32,237 nucleotides of DNA, from positions 1 through 32,237 of the forward strand of contig PMUM01000067.1 in assembly GCA_003166855.1 (NCBI GenBank), written 5' to 3'. Of this stretch, positions 7,777 through 17,800 are shown piece after piece. The position numbers were made by a program, and so were the translations under genes. The notes under the pieces are model-generated. The model ran no database searches and was not told the origin of the DNA. It saw nothing but the letters and a program-made list of their open reading frames with translations. This DNA comes from Acidobacteriaceae bacterium. Lineage in GTDB: Bacteria > Acidobacteriota > Terriglobia > Terriglobales > Acidobacteriaceae. Numbering within the stretch: the stretch's first letter is position 1; each line of letters opens with the position of its first letter.

Positions 7777-7991
7777 TATGTTTTGCGCAATCCGAGAACA
7801 AGGGCAACAACGCCACCGGCGAGAAGAACTATGCCAGCGGCGGGAGGCAGTTTGTCGCTGCTTTGGGTCTCCACGCTGATTTTGGCGTCGCCGATCTTCA
7901 CACCGTGATTCTCGCTGTGCGGAATCGGCACGACAAACGACAGCACTCCTAGTACGAGCAGCAAGACTCCGACGAGGGAAAGGGCTTTCAT
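7776..7991 (-). CDS. Small two-helix membrane protein
   Basis: This 71-residue protein has two hydrophobic segments, KALSLVGVLLLVLGVLSFVV (about residues 2-21) and PAAGIVLLAGGVVALVLGL (about 50-68), joined by a polar loop of about 28 residues with KIGDAKISVET. This layout, a helix, a loop of the IG-DAKI-VET type, then a glycine-rich helix, is one I recall from small conserved membrane proteins of unknown function in Acidobacteriota and Proteobacteria (DUF3185-like). The start at 7991 is preferred over one six codons upstream because GGAG lies 8 nt before it. It probably shares a transcript with the downstream decarboxylase. No function can be assigned. Confidence 0.72.
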   Translation of the reverse strand: MKALSLVGVLLLVLGVLSFVVPIPHSENHGVKIGDAKISVETQSSDKLPPAAGIVLLAGGVVALVLGLRKT

Positions 7992-8235
7992 AGGGGAAGC
8001 TCCGATCAACGGATTGATTAGCTTGTGTACAGGGCCAACACCTGCGATACGCCTGTGATCCTATCATCAAGCGGCGCGCAGGGTTCAACCTTGCGCTACC
8101 GGAAACAGCGAGCCATCGGGCCTTTGCGCTATGATTGCGGGTGCTTGAGTTTGTCCATAAAACGACAACCGCAACCTTACACTACATGCTCAGGTCCAGC
8201 TTCTAAAATGTTCCGGGAAAAGGAATAGCTCACAA

Positions 8236-9114
8236 ATGAAGACTGACAAATTGGCGAAGACCTATCAGGTGGAAAGCGGCAAACATTTTCGGCTGAAAGA
8301 CTTCGATCCCGCAGATACGGGACACTGGCGGTCCAAAGAAAGTGCCACTGAGGCTTTGCAGCAGGGCATTGTCCGCAGCGCAGAACTGCAGGACAAGCTC
8401 TACGCGCAGGACAGCTGGGCTCTCCTCCTGATATTCCAGGCCATGGACGCGGCTGGGAAGGACGGCATCATCAAGCATGTGATGTCGGGGATCAATCCGC
8501 AGGGTTGCCAGGTGTTTTCGTTCAAAGCTCCCTCGGATCTCGAGCTACAGCACGATTTTCTGTGGCGGACGACGCGCGATTTGCCGGAGCGCGGGCATAT
8601 CGGCATCTTCAACCGTTCCTATTATGAAGAAGTGCTGGTGGTGCGGGTTCATCCTGAAATTCTCAAGAGCCAGAAGACGCCTCCCTCGCTGGTGGGCAAG
8701 AATATTTGGGAGGAGCGTTTCGAGGACATCCGCTCCTTCGAGCGGCACATGGCGCGCAGCGGGACGGTGATCCGCAAGTTCTTCCTGAATGTTTCGAAGA
8801 AGGAGCAGAAACGCCGCTTTCTGGAGCGCCTGGACGAACCGGAGAAGAACTGGAAGTTCTCGGCCGCCGATATTCGCGAACGCAAATGCTGGGAAGATTA
8901 TCAGAAGGCCTACGAAGACATGATCGCCAACACTGCGACCGAACACGCGCCGTGGTACGTCGTGGCCGCGGATAACAAATGGTTTACGCGGCTGGTCGTC
9001 TCGGCAGTGGTGGTGGAGACACTGGAGTCTCTCGACCTTGCCTACCCCAAGGTGGAAGAGGCGAAGCTAAAAGAGTTGGAAGCCGCAAAGAAAATCCTGA
9101 TCTCGAAAAAGTGA
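8236..9114 (+). CDS. Polyphosphate kinase 2 family protein (polyphosphate:nucleotide phosphotransferase)
   Basis: This 292-residue protein is a single-domain PPK2 enzyme, which transfers phosphate between inorganic polyphosphate and nucleoside mono- or diphosphates in the cytoplasm. The P-loop is FQAMDAAGKDG (residues 67-77, Lys75), the Walker B-like strand is GIFNRSYYEEVLVVRVHPE (123-141), and the lid carries an arginine cluster in FFLNVSKKEQKRRFLERL. The ending, PWYVVAADNKWFTRLVVS, is also standard for the family. Length is typical of one-domain PPK2 proteins. ATG at 8236 is preceded by AAGGA about 12 nt upstream, a loose ribosome site. The upstream 244 bp separate it from a divergent small gene. 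Whether it works on AMP, ADP or GDP cannot be told from the sequence alone. Confidence 0.92.
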   Translation: MKTDKLAKTYQVESGKHFRLKDFDPADTGHWRSKESATEALQQGIVRSAELQDKLYAQDSWALLLIFQAMDAAGKDGIIKHVMSGINPQGCQVFSFKAPSDLELQHDFLWRTTRDLPERGHIGIFNRSYYEEVLVVRVHPEILKSQKTPPSLVGKNIWEERFEDIRSFERHMARSGTVIRKFFLNVSKKEQKRRFLERLDEPEKNWKFSAADIRERKCWEDYQKAYEDMIANTATEHAPWYVVAADNKWFTRLVVSAVVVETLESLDLAYPKVEEAKLKELEAAKKILISKK

Positions 9115-9246
9115 TTGTGCGGCTGCTCGGCGTGAGTCGCCTCGCAGTCAGCGGGCTGGTGGGAAACGCCTGCGGCTCTTTGCAGCCAGCCTTGCTTGCA
9201 TTACCATAACCAAATTGTCCACTTCTTCCCCGGAGATAACCTGAAC

Positions 9247-12200
9247 ATGGGCCCATACAAATTTCGTGCGAACGTGTCGATCTTTGCTCAGTTGGTTTTC
9301 ACGGTGTCATTCGCGATCGTGATTACGGTACCCGCACACTCGCAAGCCAAACCCGAACGGCAATCCAAAGCCGTGAAGCCGTCGCCCACAACGCAGACTG
9401 CGCAACCGCCGGCCGAGGCTGCGAAAGACTCCGACGCTGCCGAAGCCTCCAAGCCCGAAGAGAAAGCTTTTAAAGGGATGAAGTATCGCATGATCGGACC
9501 ATTCCGCGGCGGGCGCTCGCTCACGGCAGCGGGAATTCCCGGGGATCCCACGACCTATTATTTCGGAGCGACTGGGGGTGGGGTCTGGAAGTCGACGGAC
9601 GGCGCGATGACGTGGGCGCCAGTCTTTGACAAAGAGGGAACATCCGCCATCGGGAGCATCGCGGTGGCGAGTTCCAATTACAATGTGATCTACGTAGGGA
9701 CCGGCGAGGCCTGTATTCGCGGCAACATCTCGCACGGCGACGGAGTCTACAAATCGCTGGACGCCGGCAAGACCTGGAAGAACGTAGGCCTGAAAGATTC
9801 GCGCGCGATTGGCAGGGTCATTATTAACCCCGCGAATCCCGACATTGCCTTTGTGGCAGCTCTCGGGCATCCTTACGGGCCCAACAGCGAGCGCGGCATT
9901 TTCCGCACGACCGATGGCGGCAAGACCTGGGAGAAGGTTCTTTACAAAGACGAGAACACTGGCGGCATCGATGTAGCGTTCGATCCGCATAATCCCAACA
10001 TCTTGTTTGCGGCGTTGTGGCAGGCGCGGCGTACTTCGTGGAGTATGTCGAGTGGCGGCCCGGGCAGCGGGCTCTACCGCTCAAACGATGGCGGTAGCAG
10101 CTGGAAACGCATTGAAGAGCACGGCTTACCGAAGGGTCCGTACGGGAAAATCGGCGTAGCCGTGGCGGCAAACTCGGACCGCGTGTATGCGCTGATCGAG
10201 GCGCACAATCCGGATGGCGGCCTCTACCGCTCCGACGACGGGGGCGAGTCGTGGCAACTGGTGAACCCCGATCACAGTTTGTGGCAGCGTCCGTGGTACT
10301 ACATGCACGTAATCGCCGACCCGCGCGACGAGAACGTTCTCTACATCATGAACGTTGAATCGTACAAATCGACCGACGGTGGGCATCTGTTCAATAAGAT
10401 CCGCGTACCGCACGGCGATAACCATGGGCTTTGGATCGATCCGCAAAATACGCGCCGGATGATCGCTTCAAACGACGGCGGAGTTACGGTCACGTTGGAT
10501 GGCGGCAAGAACTGGACGCGCCAGGACAACCAGCCCACCGCGCAGTTCTACCACGTGATCACCGACTCGGCGACGCCCTATCGCGTCTACGGACCACAGC
10601 AGGACAGCGGCACCGTTGCCATCGTCAGCCGCAGCGACGACGGCTCGATCGACCGCAGTGACTGGTACGACGTGGGTGGCGGCGAGGCTGGCTACATTGC
10701 GCCGGATCCGCGCGACCCGAATATTGTTTACGCGGCCGATTATCAGGGAAACATCACTCGCTACGACCGGCATATCGGACAGGTCAAAGCAATCACCGAG
10801 CAACCGGAGCTTTCCGACGCGTACGGGGCCGCGAACCTGGAGCATCGTTTCCAGTGGACCGCGCCGGTCATGCTGTCCCCGCACGATCCCAATACGCTCT
10901 ATCACGCCGGGGAGCAGTTGTTTAAGACCACCGACGGAGGCATGCACTGGCAGGCCATTAGTCCCGACCTGACACGGAATGATAAAGGGAAACAGAAAGT
11001 CTCAGGCGGAGACATTACGCTCGACGACTCCGGCACCGAGTACTACGACACCATTTTTGCGCTGGCGGAATCGCCGCTGAAGAAAGGATTGCTGTGGGTC
11101 GGCACCGACGATGGCCTGATTCAGCTCACGCAGGATGAAGGCAAGACCTGGACCAACATCACGCCCAAAGATATGCCGGAGTGGGCTCGGATCAGCCTGA
11201 TTGATGCTTCCCCGCACGATGCCGGAACCGCATACGTCGCCGTGGATCGTCACCAGTTCGATGATCTGCGTCCTTACATTTACAAGACCAGCGACTACGG
11301 CAAAAGTTGGACGAAGCTGGGGCAGGGAATTCCTGACACGGCGTTTGTGCGAGCGGTGCGGGAAGATCCGAAGAAGCGCGGGCTGCTGTACGCGGGAACG
11401 GAAACGGGAGTTTATGTTTCGTTCAACGACGGCGCGAACTGGCGTCCGCTGAAGTTGAATCTGCCGACGACGTCGGTGCACGATCTGGTGATCAAAGACA
11501 ACGATCTGGTCATTGCTACCCACGGGCGGGCGTTCTGGATTCTCGATGACCTGTCTCCGCTGCGGCAGTACAGCGATGACATCGCGCAGAAAGATGCATT
11601 CCTGTATGCGCCCGGGACGGCTTACCGGATTCAGGCGGGAGCAGGCGGAGAACGGCATCCTTCCAAGAGGACCGGGCAGAATCCTCCGGCTGGCGCGGTC
11701 ATTTATTACTTCTTGAAAGACGCACCGAAGGCCGACACCGAAGCGAAGATCGAGATTCTGGACGCTTCCGGCAAAGTCATTCGCAAGTATTCGAGCGCCG
11801 AGTACAACACGCTGGATGAGCCGCTCGACCCGGACGATAAGAAGCCCGAGAAGCAACTCAAACCCGAAGCCGGGTTGAACCGGTTCGTCTGGGATCTGCG
11901 CTACGAAGAAGCGCATCACGTCCCCGGCTACTACCTCTGGGAATATGGCAGCGGTGCACGGGGACCGGTCGCCGTGCCGGGTCACTACCAGGTTCGGCTG
12001 ACGGTGGGAGCCCAGACTCAGACAGCCGCGTTCGATCTGAAACTGGATCCGCGGGTGCAGGTCAGCCAAGCCGATCTGGAGCAGCAATTCAACCTGCTGC
12101 TGCAGACCCGCGACGAACTGAGCCGCGTATACGACACGGTCAATCAGATTCAGGACGTTCGTTTGCAGCTGTCAGGACTCAAGCGGCGCTTGCCGGAAAA

Positions 12201-12567
12201 TGCCAGCACAAAGACGATTGTGAACGCAGCGGATGATTTGGAGAAGAAGCTGGTCGCGGTCCGCGAAGAACTCATCAACCTGACCATCAGCGCCAATGAA
12301 GACTCGTTGGCGTATCCTCCGCAACTCGACGCGAAGTTGGCCTACCTCGCGATGGATGCGAGCACTGCCGACTCTGCGCCGACCGAGGCCGAACAAAGGC
12401 AGTTTGAGAAGCTGAAGAGACAGAGTGGAGAACTGATTGGGCGTTGGGAGAATTTGCAGCGCCGCGATCTGGCCGCATTCCAGAAGCTCACGGTGGAAGG
12501 CAGCCTATCTACCGTAGTGGTGCCGCCCCCGGGGCGCGCCACGGATGAGCCAGTCCCGGCCCACTAG
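9247..12567 (+). CDS. Large exported BNR/Asp-box repeat protein (sortilin/VPS10-like beta-propeller)
   Basis: This 1,106-residue protein has a signal peptide (hydrophobic run at about residues 11-28, then PAHSQA) and an Ala/Pro/Lys-rich linker. A long beta-propeller region follows, containing many Asp-box motifs of the S/T-x-D-x-G-x-x-W type: STDGAMTW, SLDAGKTW, TTDGGKTW, SNDGGSSW, SDDGGESW, LDGGKNW, TTDGGMHW, TQDEGKTW and TSDYGKSW. After the propeller comes a beta-sandwich-like segment (HYQVRLTVGAQTQTAAF, then DPRVQVS) and a helical C-terminus. Proteins of this layout are annotated as glycosyl hydrolases or VPS10-domain proteins, but I see no sialidase catalytic residues, so a binding or scaffold role outside the membrane is as likely. 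The start at 9247 is chosen because the signal peptide begins there and GGAG lies 11 nt upstream. It stands alone between PPK2 and a non-coding stretch. Confidence 0.87.
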   Translation: MGPYKFRANVSIFAQLVFTVSFAIVITVPAHSQAKPERQSKAVKPSPTTQTAQPPAEAAKDSDAAEASKPEEKAFKGMKYRMIGPFRGGRSLTAAGIPGDPTTYYFGATGGGVWKSTDGAMTWAPVFDKEGTSAIGSIAVASSNYNVIYVGTGEACIRGNISHGDGVYKSLDAGKTWKNVGLKDSRAIGRVIINPANPDIAFVAALGHPYGPNSERGIFRTTDGGKTWEKVLYKDENTGGIDVAFDPHNPNILFAALWQARRTSWSMSSGGPGSGLYRSNDGGSSWKRIEEHGLPKGPYGKIGVAVAANSDRVYALIEAHNPDGGLYRSDDGGESWQLVNPDHSLWQRPWYYMHVIADPRDENVLYIMNVESYKSTDGGHLFNKIRVPHGDNHGLWIDPQNTRRMIASNDGGVTVTLDGGKNWTRQDNQPTAQFYHVITDSATPYRVYGPQQDSGTVAIVSRSDDGSIDRSDWYDVGGGEAGYIAPDPRDPNIVYAADYQGNITRYDRHIGQVKAITEQPELSDAYGAANLEHRFQWTAPVMLSPHDPNTLYHAGEQLFKTTDGGMHWQAISPDLTRNDKGKQKVSGGDITLDDSGTEYYDTIFALAESPLKKGLLWVGTDDGLIQLTQDEGKTWTNITPKDMPEWARISLIDASPHDAGTAYVAVDRHQFDDLRPYIYKTSDYGKSWTKLGQGIPDTAFVRAVREDPKKRGLLYAGTETGVYVSFNDGANWRPLKLNLPTTSVHDLVIKDNDLVIATHGRAFWILDDLSPLRQYSDDIAQKDAFLYAPGTAYRIQAGAGGERHPSKRTGQNPPAGAVIYYFLKDAPKADTEAKIEILDASGKVIRKYSSAEYNTLDEPLDPDDKKPEKQLKPEAGLNRFVWDLRYEEAHHVPGYYLWEYGSGARGPVAVPGHYQVRLTVGAQTQTAAFDLKLDPRVQVSQADLEQQFNLLLQTRDELSRVYDTVNQIQDVRLQLSGLKRRLPENASTKTIVNAADDLEKKLVAVREELINLTISANEDSLAYPPQLDAKLAYLAMDASTADSAPTEAEQRQFEKLKRQSGELIGRWENLQRRDLAAFQKLTVEGSLSTVVVPPPGRATDEPVPAH

Positions 12568-13097
12568 TATGAGCTAAGCGAGTAGCGCCGGCGTCCCGCC
12601 GGCTGTCCCGAGGGCGTCTCGCCCTCGGAGTCGTCGGCGCTACATTCTCTCCACGAGTTACTTCTATTACTTCCGTGCCACTTCGATGGCACTGTTGTGC
12701 CTTGTTCGCGCTCAGCCCTGTTGCTATTGTGCCGATAGAGGTTGTAGTTGGTTCCTCCCCTGAGGATCAACGAGGTGTCGATCCTGATTGGGGGGTGTCT
12801 ATGCGAAAGATGCATCTGTTCTATGCGGCACTTGGCTTCGCGGTGGCCCGCTGGATCTTTAAGCGGCAAGCGGTAGTCGACCCAGTCACACGGTTTCGGT
12901 CGCAAGGACTTCTGTAGAACGGTTTTCTCCGGGCTTGGGCGTGCGCCCCGTTGCGCCTCCATTTCGTTAGCGCACGCCCACTGCTTCTTTCCTGCTCCCT
13001 GAAGTAACTGTTACCAAGGTTTGCCCGTATCACCCGGTTTCTTCGATCTCTCCATACAATTAGCTCAGGACCCTCTTCGCGAGTGGTCTGAGCTGTC
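12568..13097. other. Non-coding stretch of 530 bp
   Basis: No convincing gene is present; short open frames on both strands have poor codon character. It holds the 62-bp multi-hairpin repeat (12582-12643), a 6-bp hairpin GTGCCA-CTTCGA-TGGCAC (12675-12692), and a perfect 10-bp inverted repeat TGGGCGTGCG / CGCACGCCCA (12936-12945 and 12971-12980, 25-nt loop). No T-run follows either hairpin, so neither looks like an intrinsic terminator. The promoter of the next gene must lie here but I cannot pick it out. Confidence 0.6.
12582..12643. repeat. 62-bp multi-hairpin intergenic repeat element
   Basis: The element is bounded by a perfect 9-bp inverted repeat, GTAGCGCCG (12582-12590) and CGGCGCTAC (12635-12643). 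Inside are two further perfect hairpins: GCCGGC-GTCCC-GCCGGC (12587-12603) and CCGAGGGCG-TCT-CGCCCTCGG (12608-12628). The outer stem and first inner stem share four bases, so they cannot both form fully at once. It starts 15 nt after the stop of the BNR gene. The form is that of a miniature palindromic dispersed repeat; copy number elsewhere is not visible. Confidence 0.8.
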
Positions 13098-13958
13098 ATG
13101 TCCTGGCTACCAAGAATGCGGATCGTCCTCGCGCTGCCCGTCCTGCTGGCGGCACTGATCCCTGCACGGCTGGCCGCCCAGGACGATCCAAATGCCGATC
13201 CGAACGACGCACCGCTGGGAGATGTTGCCCGTAGCCTGCGCAAGAAAACTCCGCCCTCCCAAACCGTGATCGATGACGACAATCTGACGAAGGTGATGGA
13301 TCAGGCGGAAAGCCGCCACTCTCCGGGCTCGGCGCTCAGGTTTCTGATGGCGGGAGAAAGTAAAGGATTTCGCGTCAGCGCGCCGGATGTCACCTGCAGC
13401 CTCGCTTTCACGGCTAACGTGAAGTCCCTGCTCTCGAACCAGTATGCCCAGATGGAACTGCCTCCGGGCGAGATATCGAAGCTCGACGGACCGGCCACCA
13501 TCGAAGGCGATGCCCTAATCGTTGCCGTTTATAACCGGACGGACTGGCACGTCAGCGAGGTAGCGGTGGCTCTGACTGTCATCAAGAAGAGCGTTGTTCT
13601 TGGTGGCATGTCGATCGGCGATACGGAGACTGAGGTTCGACCCGAGAAGAAGCCCGATGTGACGGTGATCTACCGGATGCGCGCGGCCGCCGCTCCGTGG
13701 GAGACGACGGTCTTCAATACTTCACTCAAAACGCAGCTCGCTGCCGACGAGGAGTGGCACTGGGCCATTGTGCAAGCGAGAGGTTATCCGCCGCAGACGT
13801 ATTCAGGGCCTGCGCCCCAGACAGCCGCGGACACCATCGGTCCGGCAGCGGTCCAAGCAATATCGGATCAGTCACCTTCAGCGAAGCCTACACTATCCCC
13901 GGCAGTGGCTGAGCCGCAGAACACGCCAAAGATTTCTCCCGCGCAAAATCCGCAATAG
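13098..13958 (+). CDS. Exported hypothetical protein
   Basis: This 286-residue protein has a signal peptide (about residues 1-27, ending ARLAAQ). After it comes LGDVARSLRKKTPP and then VIDDDNLTKVMDQAE (about 57-71), a pairing I recall from many Acidobacteriota secreted proteins of unknown function. The middle (about 98-225) is beta-rich with alternating hydrophobics, including IVAVYNRTDWHVSEVAVALTV, which resembles an immunoglobulin-like or FxLYD-type strand pattern. The last 50 residues are a Pro/Ala/Ser/Gln-rich tail. A second in-frame ATG at 13116 could be the true start and would leave a signal peptide too; neither has a strong ribosome site. It converges on the M48 protease gene with a 29-nt gap. 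Function unknown. Confidence 0.72.
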   Translation: MSWLPRMRIVLALPVLLAALIPARLAAQDDPNADPNDAPLGDVARSLRKKTPPSQTVIDDDNLTKVMDQAESRHSPGSALRFLMAGESKGFRVSAPDVTCSLAFTANVKSLLSNQYAQMELPPGEISKLDGPATIEGDALIVAVYNRTDWHVSEVAVALTVIKKSVVLGGMSIGDTETEVRPEKKPDVTVIYRMRAAAAPWETTVFNTSLKTQLAADEEWHWAIVQARGYPPQTYSGPAPQTAADTIGPAAVQAISDQSPSAKPTLSPAVAEPQNTPKISPAQNPQ

Positions 13959-13987
13959 GGATTGAAAGCCGGCCAAGCGCGACGCCT

Positions 13988-14890
13988 TTACTTCACATAC
14001 TTTCCATTCTGCACTTCATACTCGATGCGGAAAGGCTTCTGCATTTTGCGGTCCTGCCACCCTTCCTGCGCGATCAGGTTGTTGGCCTGCGCGAGGCGTT
14101 CGGAAGGCAGGGGATGGGAGCGGAAGTATCCCTGCAAGCTTTGAATGGCGAGTTGCGTGAGTTCTTCTTCCGGACTCTGCGCGTGAACCACGTATTCGCT
14201 ACGCAGTTTGCTGAAGCGTTCGAACATCGTGACCGCCCCATAGGGGGAATATCCGCCCAGCACCGCCAGACGTATGCCTTCGCGGTCGGCTTCGAGTTCC
14301 TCGTCTTTGTTGTACCCGGCTTCCCATACCTGAACCGGGATTTGCAGAATCGCGCCCACGATTCCAAGCTGCAGATTGCGGAGGCGGGCTTCGATCTGCA
14401 CGCGCTCGGCGCAGTGATAGTGATCGATGTGTTCGATTTCATGTCCGATCACGGCGGCGAGTTCGTCCTCGCTGGTCATCAGATCGAGCATGCCCTCGCC
14501 CACATAGACCGGGCCTCCGGGAAGAGAGAAGGCGTTGATCATGCCGCGGTCGGGTACCAGATGAAATGAGTACGGCAGATGCCGGTGAGCGTTCGCGCTG
14601 ACGGCGTTTCCCACCTGCTGCACGTAGCTGTCAAGCGCCTGTTGTTCCGGACTCAGTTTCTCGGTGGAGATGGAGTATCCCGCAGCCAGTTGTTTGCCGA
14701 CGGCGATCTCGTCGGCATCGGAGAGGCGGGTGAGACGCATGGGCGCGCGGCTCAGATCGCGCTGGGCGTCGGCTGCCATGGCGACGATTGCGTTCGCAGA
14801 TACTGGCGTGGGGTCGTGGCGGCGCTGGCTCAAGTAGAGGCCAGCGACCCCGACGAGCAACACAACCACGAACGCGGCAGCACGTTTCAT
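13988..14890 (-). CDS. M48-family zinc metalloprotease, membrane-anchored or exported
   Basis: This 300-residue protein begins with a hydrophobic segment (MKRAAAFVVVLLVGVAGLYL), which could be a signal peptide or an anchor. The peptidase domain carries the zinc motif HEIEH (residues 150-154) and the downstream EELEADREG segment (197-205) that supplies the glutamate ligand, as in M48 proteases such as BepA/LoiP. INAFSLPGGPVYV (118-130) is the conserved substrate strand of the family. Its start codon overlaps the stop of the upstream DUF2339 gene as ATGA (14887-14890), so translation of the two is probably coupled. A longer reading frame runs further upstream but lies inside the DUF2339 gene and is rejected. 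The likely role is cleavage of misfolded or surplus envelope proteins; the coupling suggests the large membrane protein as partner or substrate, which is an inference. Confidence 0.9.
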   Translation of the reverse strand: MKRAAAFVVVLLVGVAGLYLSQRRHDPTPVSANAIVAMAADAQRDLSRAPMRLTRLSDADEIAVGKQLAAGYSISTEKLSPEQQALDSYVQQVGNAVSANAHRHLPYSFHLVPDRGMINAFSLPGGPVYVGEGMLDLMTSEDELAAVIGHEIEHIDHYHCAERVQIEARLRNLQLGIVGAILQIPVQVWEAGYNKDEELEADREGIRLAVLGGYSPYGAVTMFERFSKLRSEYVVHAQSPEEELTQLAIQSLQGYFRSHPLPSERLAQANNLIAQEGWQDRKMQKPFRIEYEVQNGKYVK

Positions 14891-17800
14891 AGGAATTGGC
14901 GGATCTTCTCGCTGTACTTGTTGTACAGGAACGAAGCTGACACCATCGCGACGCCGACGATCACGAACGTGACGTAGCGATCGCGCCAGGTCCAGGCCCC
15001 TGACCACATATCCAGAAGCAATATCTTCCCAAAACTTGCGATCAGCAGCAGGAATCCAGTCAGCCGAAAACTGCGTTCTTTGATCACGAAAGCGAAGATC
15101 ATGATCGACAGCGCTTCCACTCCCCACGCGACGGTTACCATGCCGGCGCGCATCTTGATGGCGAGCATCAGCGTGAGAAGCGCGATGGGCGCAAAGAACA
15201 TGAATTGCTCAGGATGCCGCATCAGCGCTCCAAACCAGTTGTCAGACAATTTGGCCCGGTAGCGGTCCCGCCACTGGAACGCGAAGGGCAGGCATGCCAG
15301 CAGAAGAGCAATGGCAGCGCCCAGAACAAAATATCTCCCCGTCCAATCCCCTCCGGTGAAATAGCTCGCGCCGAAAAGGTTGTGCATCACGCCCCGAGTG
15401 CAGACTCCAACTGTGAGAAGTAGCGACTGATGCAGGAAAAGCGGCCGATCCAGCCAAAGAGCGAGCCCGAACAGAACGAAAACCACCGCCGCCCATGCCG
15501 TGACCAGCCATTCGTTGGCAAACTGGAAGTAAAGAAGAGCGACGACGGTGCCGGTCCCCAGGTAAGCAAGCAGCATGTCGAAGTGGAACCCACGGTCATC
15601 GCGCGCCGACTGTTCGTCCAACTGGGCGTATACGAAGAACAAGATGAGGGCGATAGGCAGCACGGTGTACATCCGAGGTCCCCAGAATTCGCCAGGATTC
15701 CCGGCGGTCAGGTTAGCAAAGAAAATCCGGCCGAAGGAAGCGGCTAGCGCTACATATGCCTGGAACCGAAACTGCCGAACTTTGCGCCAGAGACCGTACT
15801 CGAAGAGAACCAGACCGAAGACGGCCCATCCCACGGCGATACTCAGCGACTCCAACTCATACCACAAGAGCAGGGAAACCAACGCCGACGCCGCCCACGA
15901 ATAGATGTGATGAAACTCGCGCTGGCGGAATTGTTCCGGCATGCGGATGATCCGCGACATCGCATAAAAAATTACCGCAACAATTGCCAGAGAGAGCAGT
16001 CGGACGCTGATGCCGTGCCATTTATCCAGCAAGTAAAGGTTCACGGTGACGCTGCGAGCCATGGTCAGTGCGGCGAGCGCGTGCCCTTGCCACCCCAGGT
16101 CGTCTAGTTCAAATCGCCGATCGACGAGCGCGAGCACCAGAGCAAACACAGCCCAGATCGCTGCAAGCCATGCGTTGGGCGCTTCATGCCACGCCAGGAA
16201 CGCTAGCAGAGCAGTCGCGGCAAAAGTATGCAGGTAAGCGACTGCCTGCCGGCCTTCGGAATCGGGCGTCGTTGATTTGCGGGAAAGGAAGTAGAGGCCC
16301 GCGGCCACAATCGTGATCGTGACCAGGCGCAGAGAAACGCCCGGCCAGATAGATTGCTCCAGCTCGAGGTTGAACGTGTAAGCGCGCACCAGCGCACACG
16401 CGGCCACAGCATTGGCCTGCCACCCGAGTGGGCGATAGCCAATCCGGCGCATGACCAGCGCGAGAACGACTGCGAAAACGATCCAGGAAACGGCGATCCA
16501 AGGCGCGGGCACAGCTTCGTTGAGCATCCAGACCATCAAACCAGTGCCCGCTGAACTGTACGCGATGCGACCAAAGCGCACGTGGTCCGGATTCGGCACG
16601 CGGATTCGCCGCGCGATCCAATAAACGCCCGCGACAACCGGCAATGCGGCAAACGCATGCAGAGGAATGTTGTGCCAGCGCTGAACGCCCGAAGGATCGG
16701 CAGTCACCGCGGCAAGGGTCGCCAGGACTCCCAACAGATGCGCGTGCCACGCCAGCACGGGATATCCGATCTGTTGGCCAACTTCCAGCAGCAGCACCGC
16801 GAAAGCGATTCCTGCCAGAGGCTGCCAGAGTTCGGGTACTTCGAAGTAGATGAGCGCGGTGACCAGCGCCGTCCCTGCGAAGGCGAACATCCCGCGGAAG
16901 AAACGTTGATTGTAGTCATCCTCCCGAGTAGCGGCCCATTTTGCTGTGAGATAGAAAGCTGCAGCGAGAATCGGCAACGTGATCAGGCGGTTCTGGACAT
17001 GTGTGTACTGCGCGACTTCACTGTGCAGGTTGACCACTCCGACGCGATACAGAGTCAACGCGCCCAGGACGCCGTATTGCACTTGTAGGTGGATCGATCG
17101 CAGTCTTTGGCCGAGCACGGCCAGAGTCAACATCACACCGGCGAAGGCGAGAGCGGTCCAGTCGGCTGAGAATAATGCCCAAGCCGCGGCCGCAGCCGAG
17201 AAGCATCCCAGATAGGAATGAGCGCTCAACATGGGCGCGTCCGGAGGATCGGTGAAGAACTGCGGCCAGCGTTGCCCCGCGAGCAGAGTGTTCAAGTAGA
17301 AGACGGCGGCGCAGAGTGCGAACATGACTCCAGCGTCCAGCACGACATCGTCGCCGACGCGCCGTGCGACCATGAGCTGCTGAAAATCGATTCCGACCAG
17401 ATGCAAGCCGACCAGCAAGCCCGCGAATAGTCCCAGCCGGCGGAACACGACTTCGCCGACCATCACACCGGCAGCGAGAAATGCTTCGGCGCCAATCAAC
17501 CAGAGAATGGCCACGTTGTTGCCGGAGTAGCGGAACGGTACCGCGCCAATCATCAGAGCCGCGCCCAGAACGCTCAGAATGATGAATGCCTCGCGGCGGC
17601 GTTTGGTGATCAAAAGCTGTCCCAGGCTGAACTCGATCGCTCCGATGATCAGAAGCGCCCAGAACGCGAGCTTCGGTTGCACCGACTGGAACTTCATGGC
17701 TCCTAGCAGCAGCAACGTGTTGAGCAGCGCGGCCGCAGTGGAAATATGTTCTTCGGTCGGGGATTTCGTTTTCCGGACAATGTACGAAACGCGATAAGTG

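Noticed and set aside
11002-12087. 361-codon open frame on the minus strand opposite the BNR gene
   Set aside because: Antisense shadow; the plus strand carries clear Asp-box repeats over the same bases.
12675-12917. 80-codon plus-strand frame with GTG start in the non-coding stretch
   Set aside because: No ribosome site, poor third-position bias and mixed Cys/Trp-rich composition; too weak to call a gene.
12564-12962. 132-codon frame on the minus strand in the non-coding stretch
   Set aside because: Its C-terminus is translated from the 62-bp hairpin repeat and the rest shows no conserved or structured character.
12936-12980. 10-bp inverted repeat as an intrinsic terminator
   Set aside because: The 25-nt loop is long, no T-run follows, and no gene ends just upstream.
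14891-15127. Upstream extension of the M48 protease frame
   Set aside because: It lies wholly inside the DUF2339 gene, and the ATG at 14890 begins a proper hydrophobic N-terminus.
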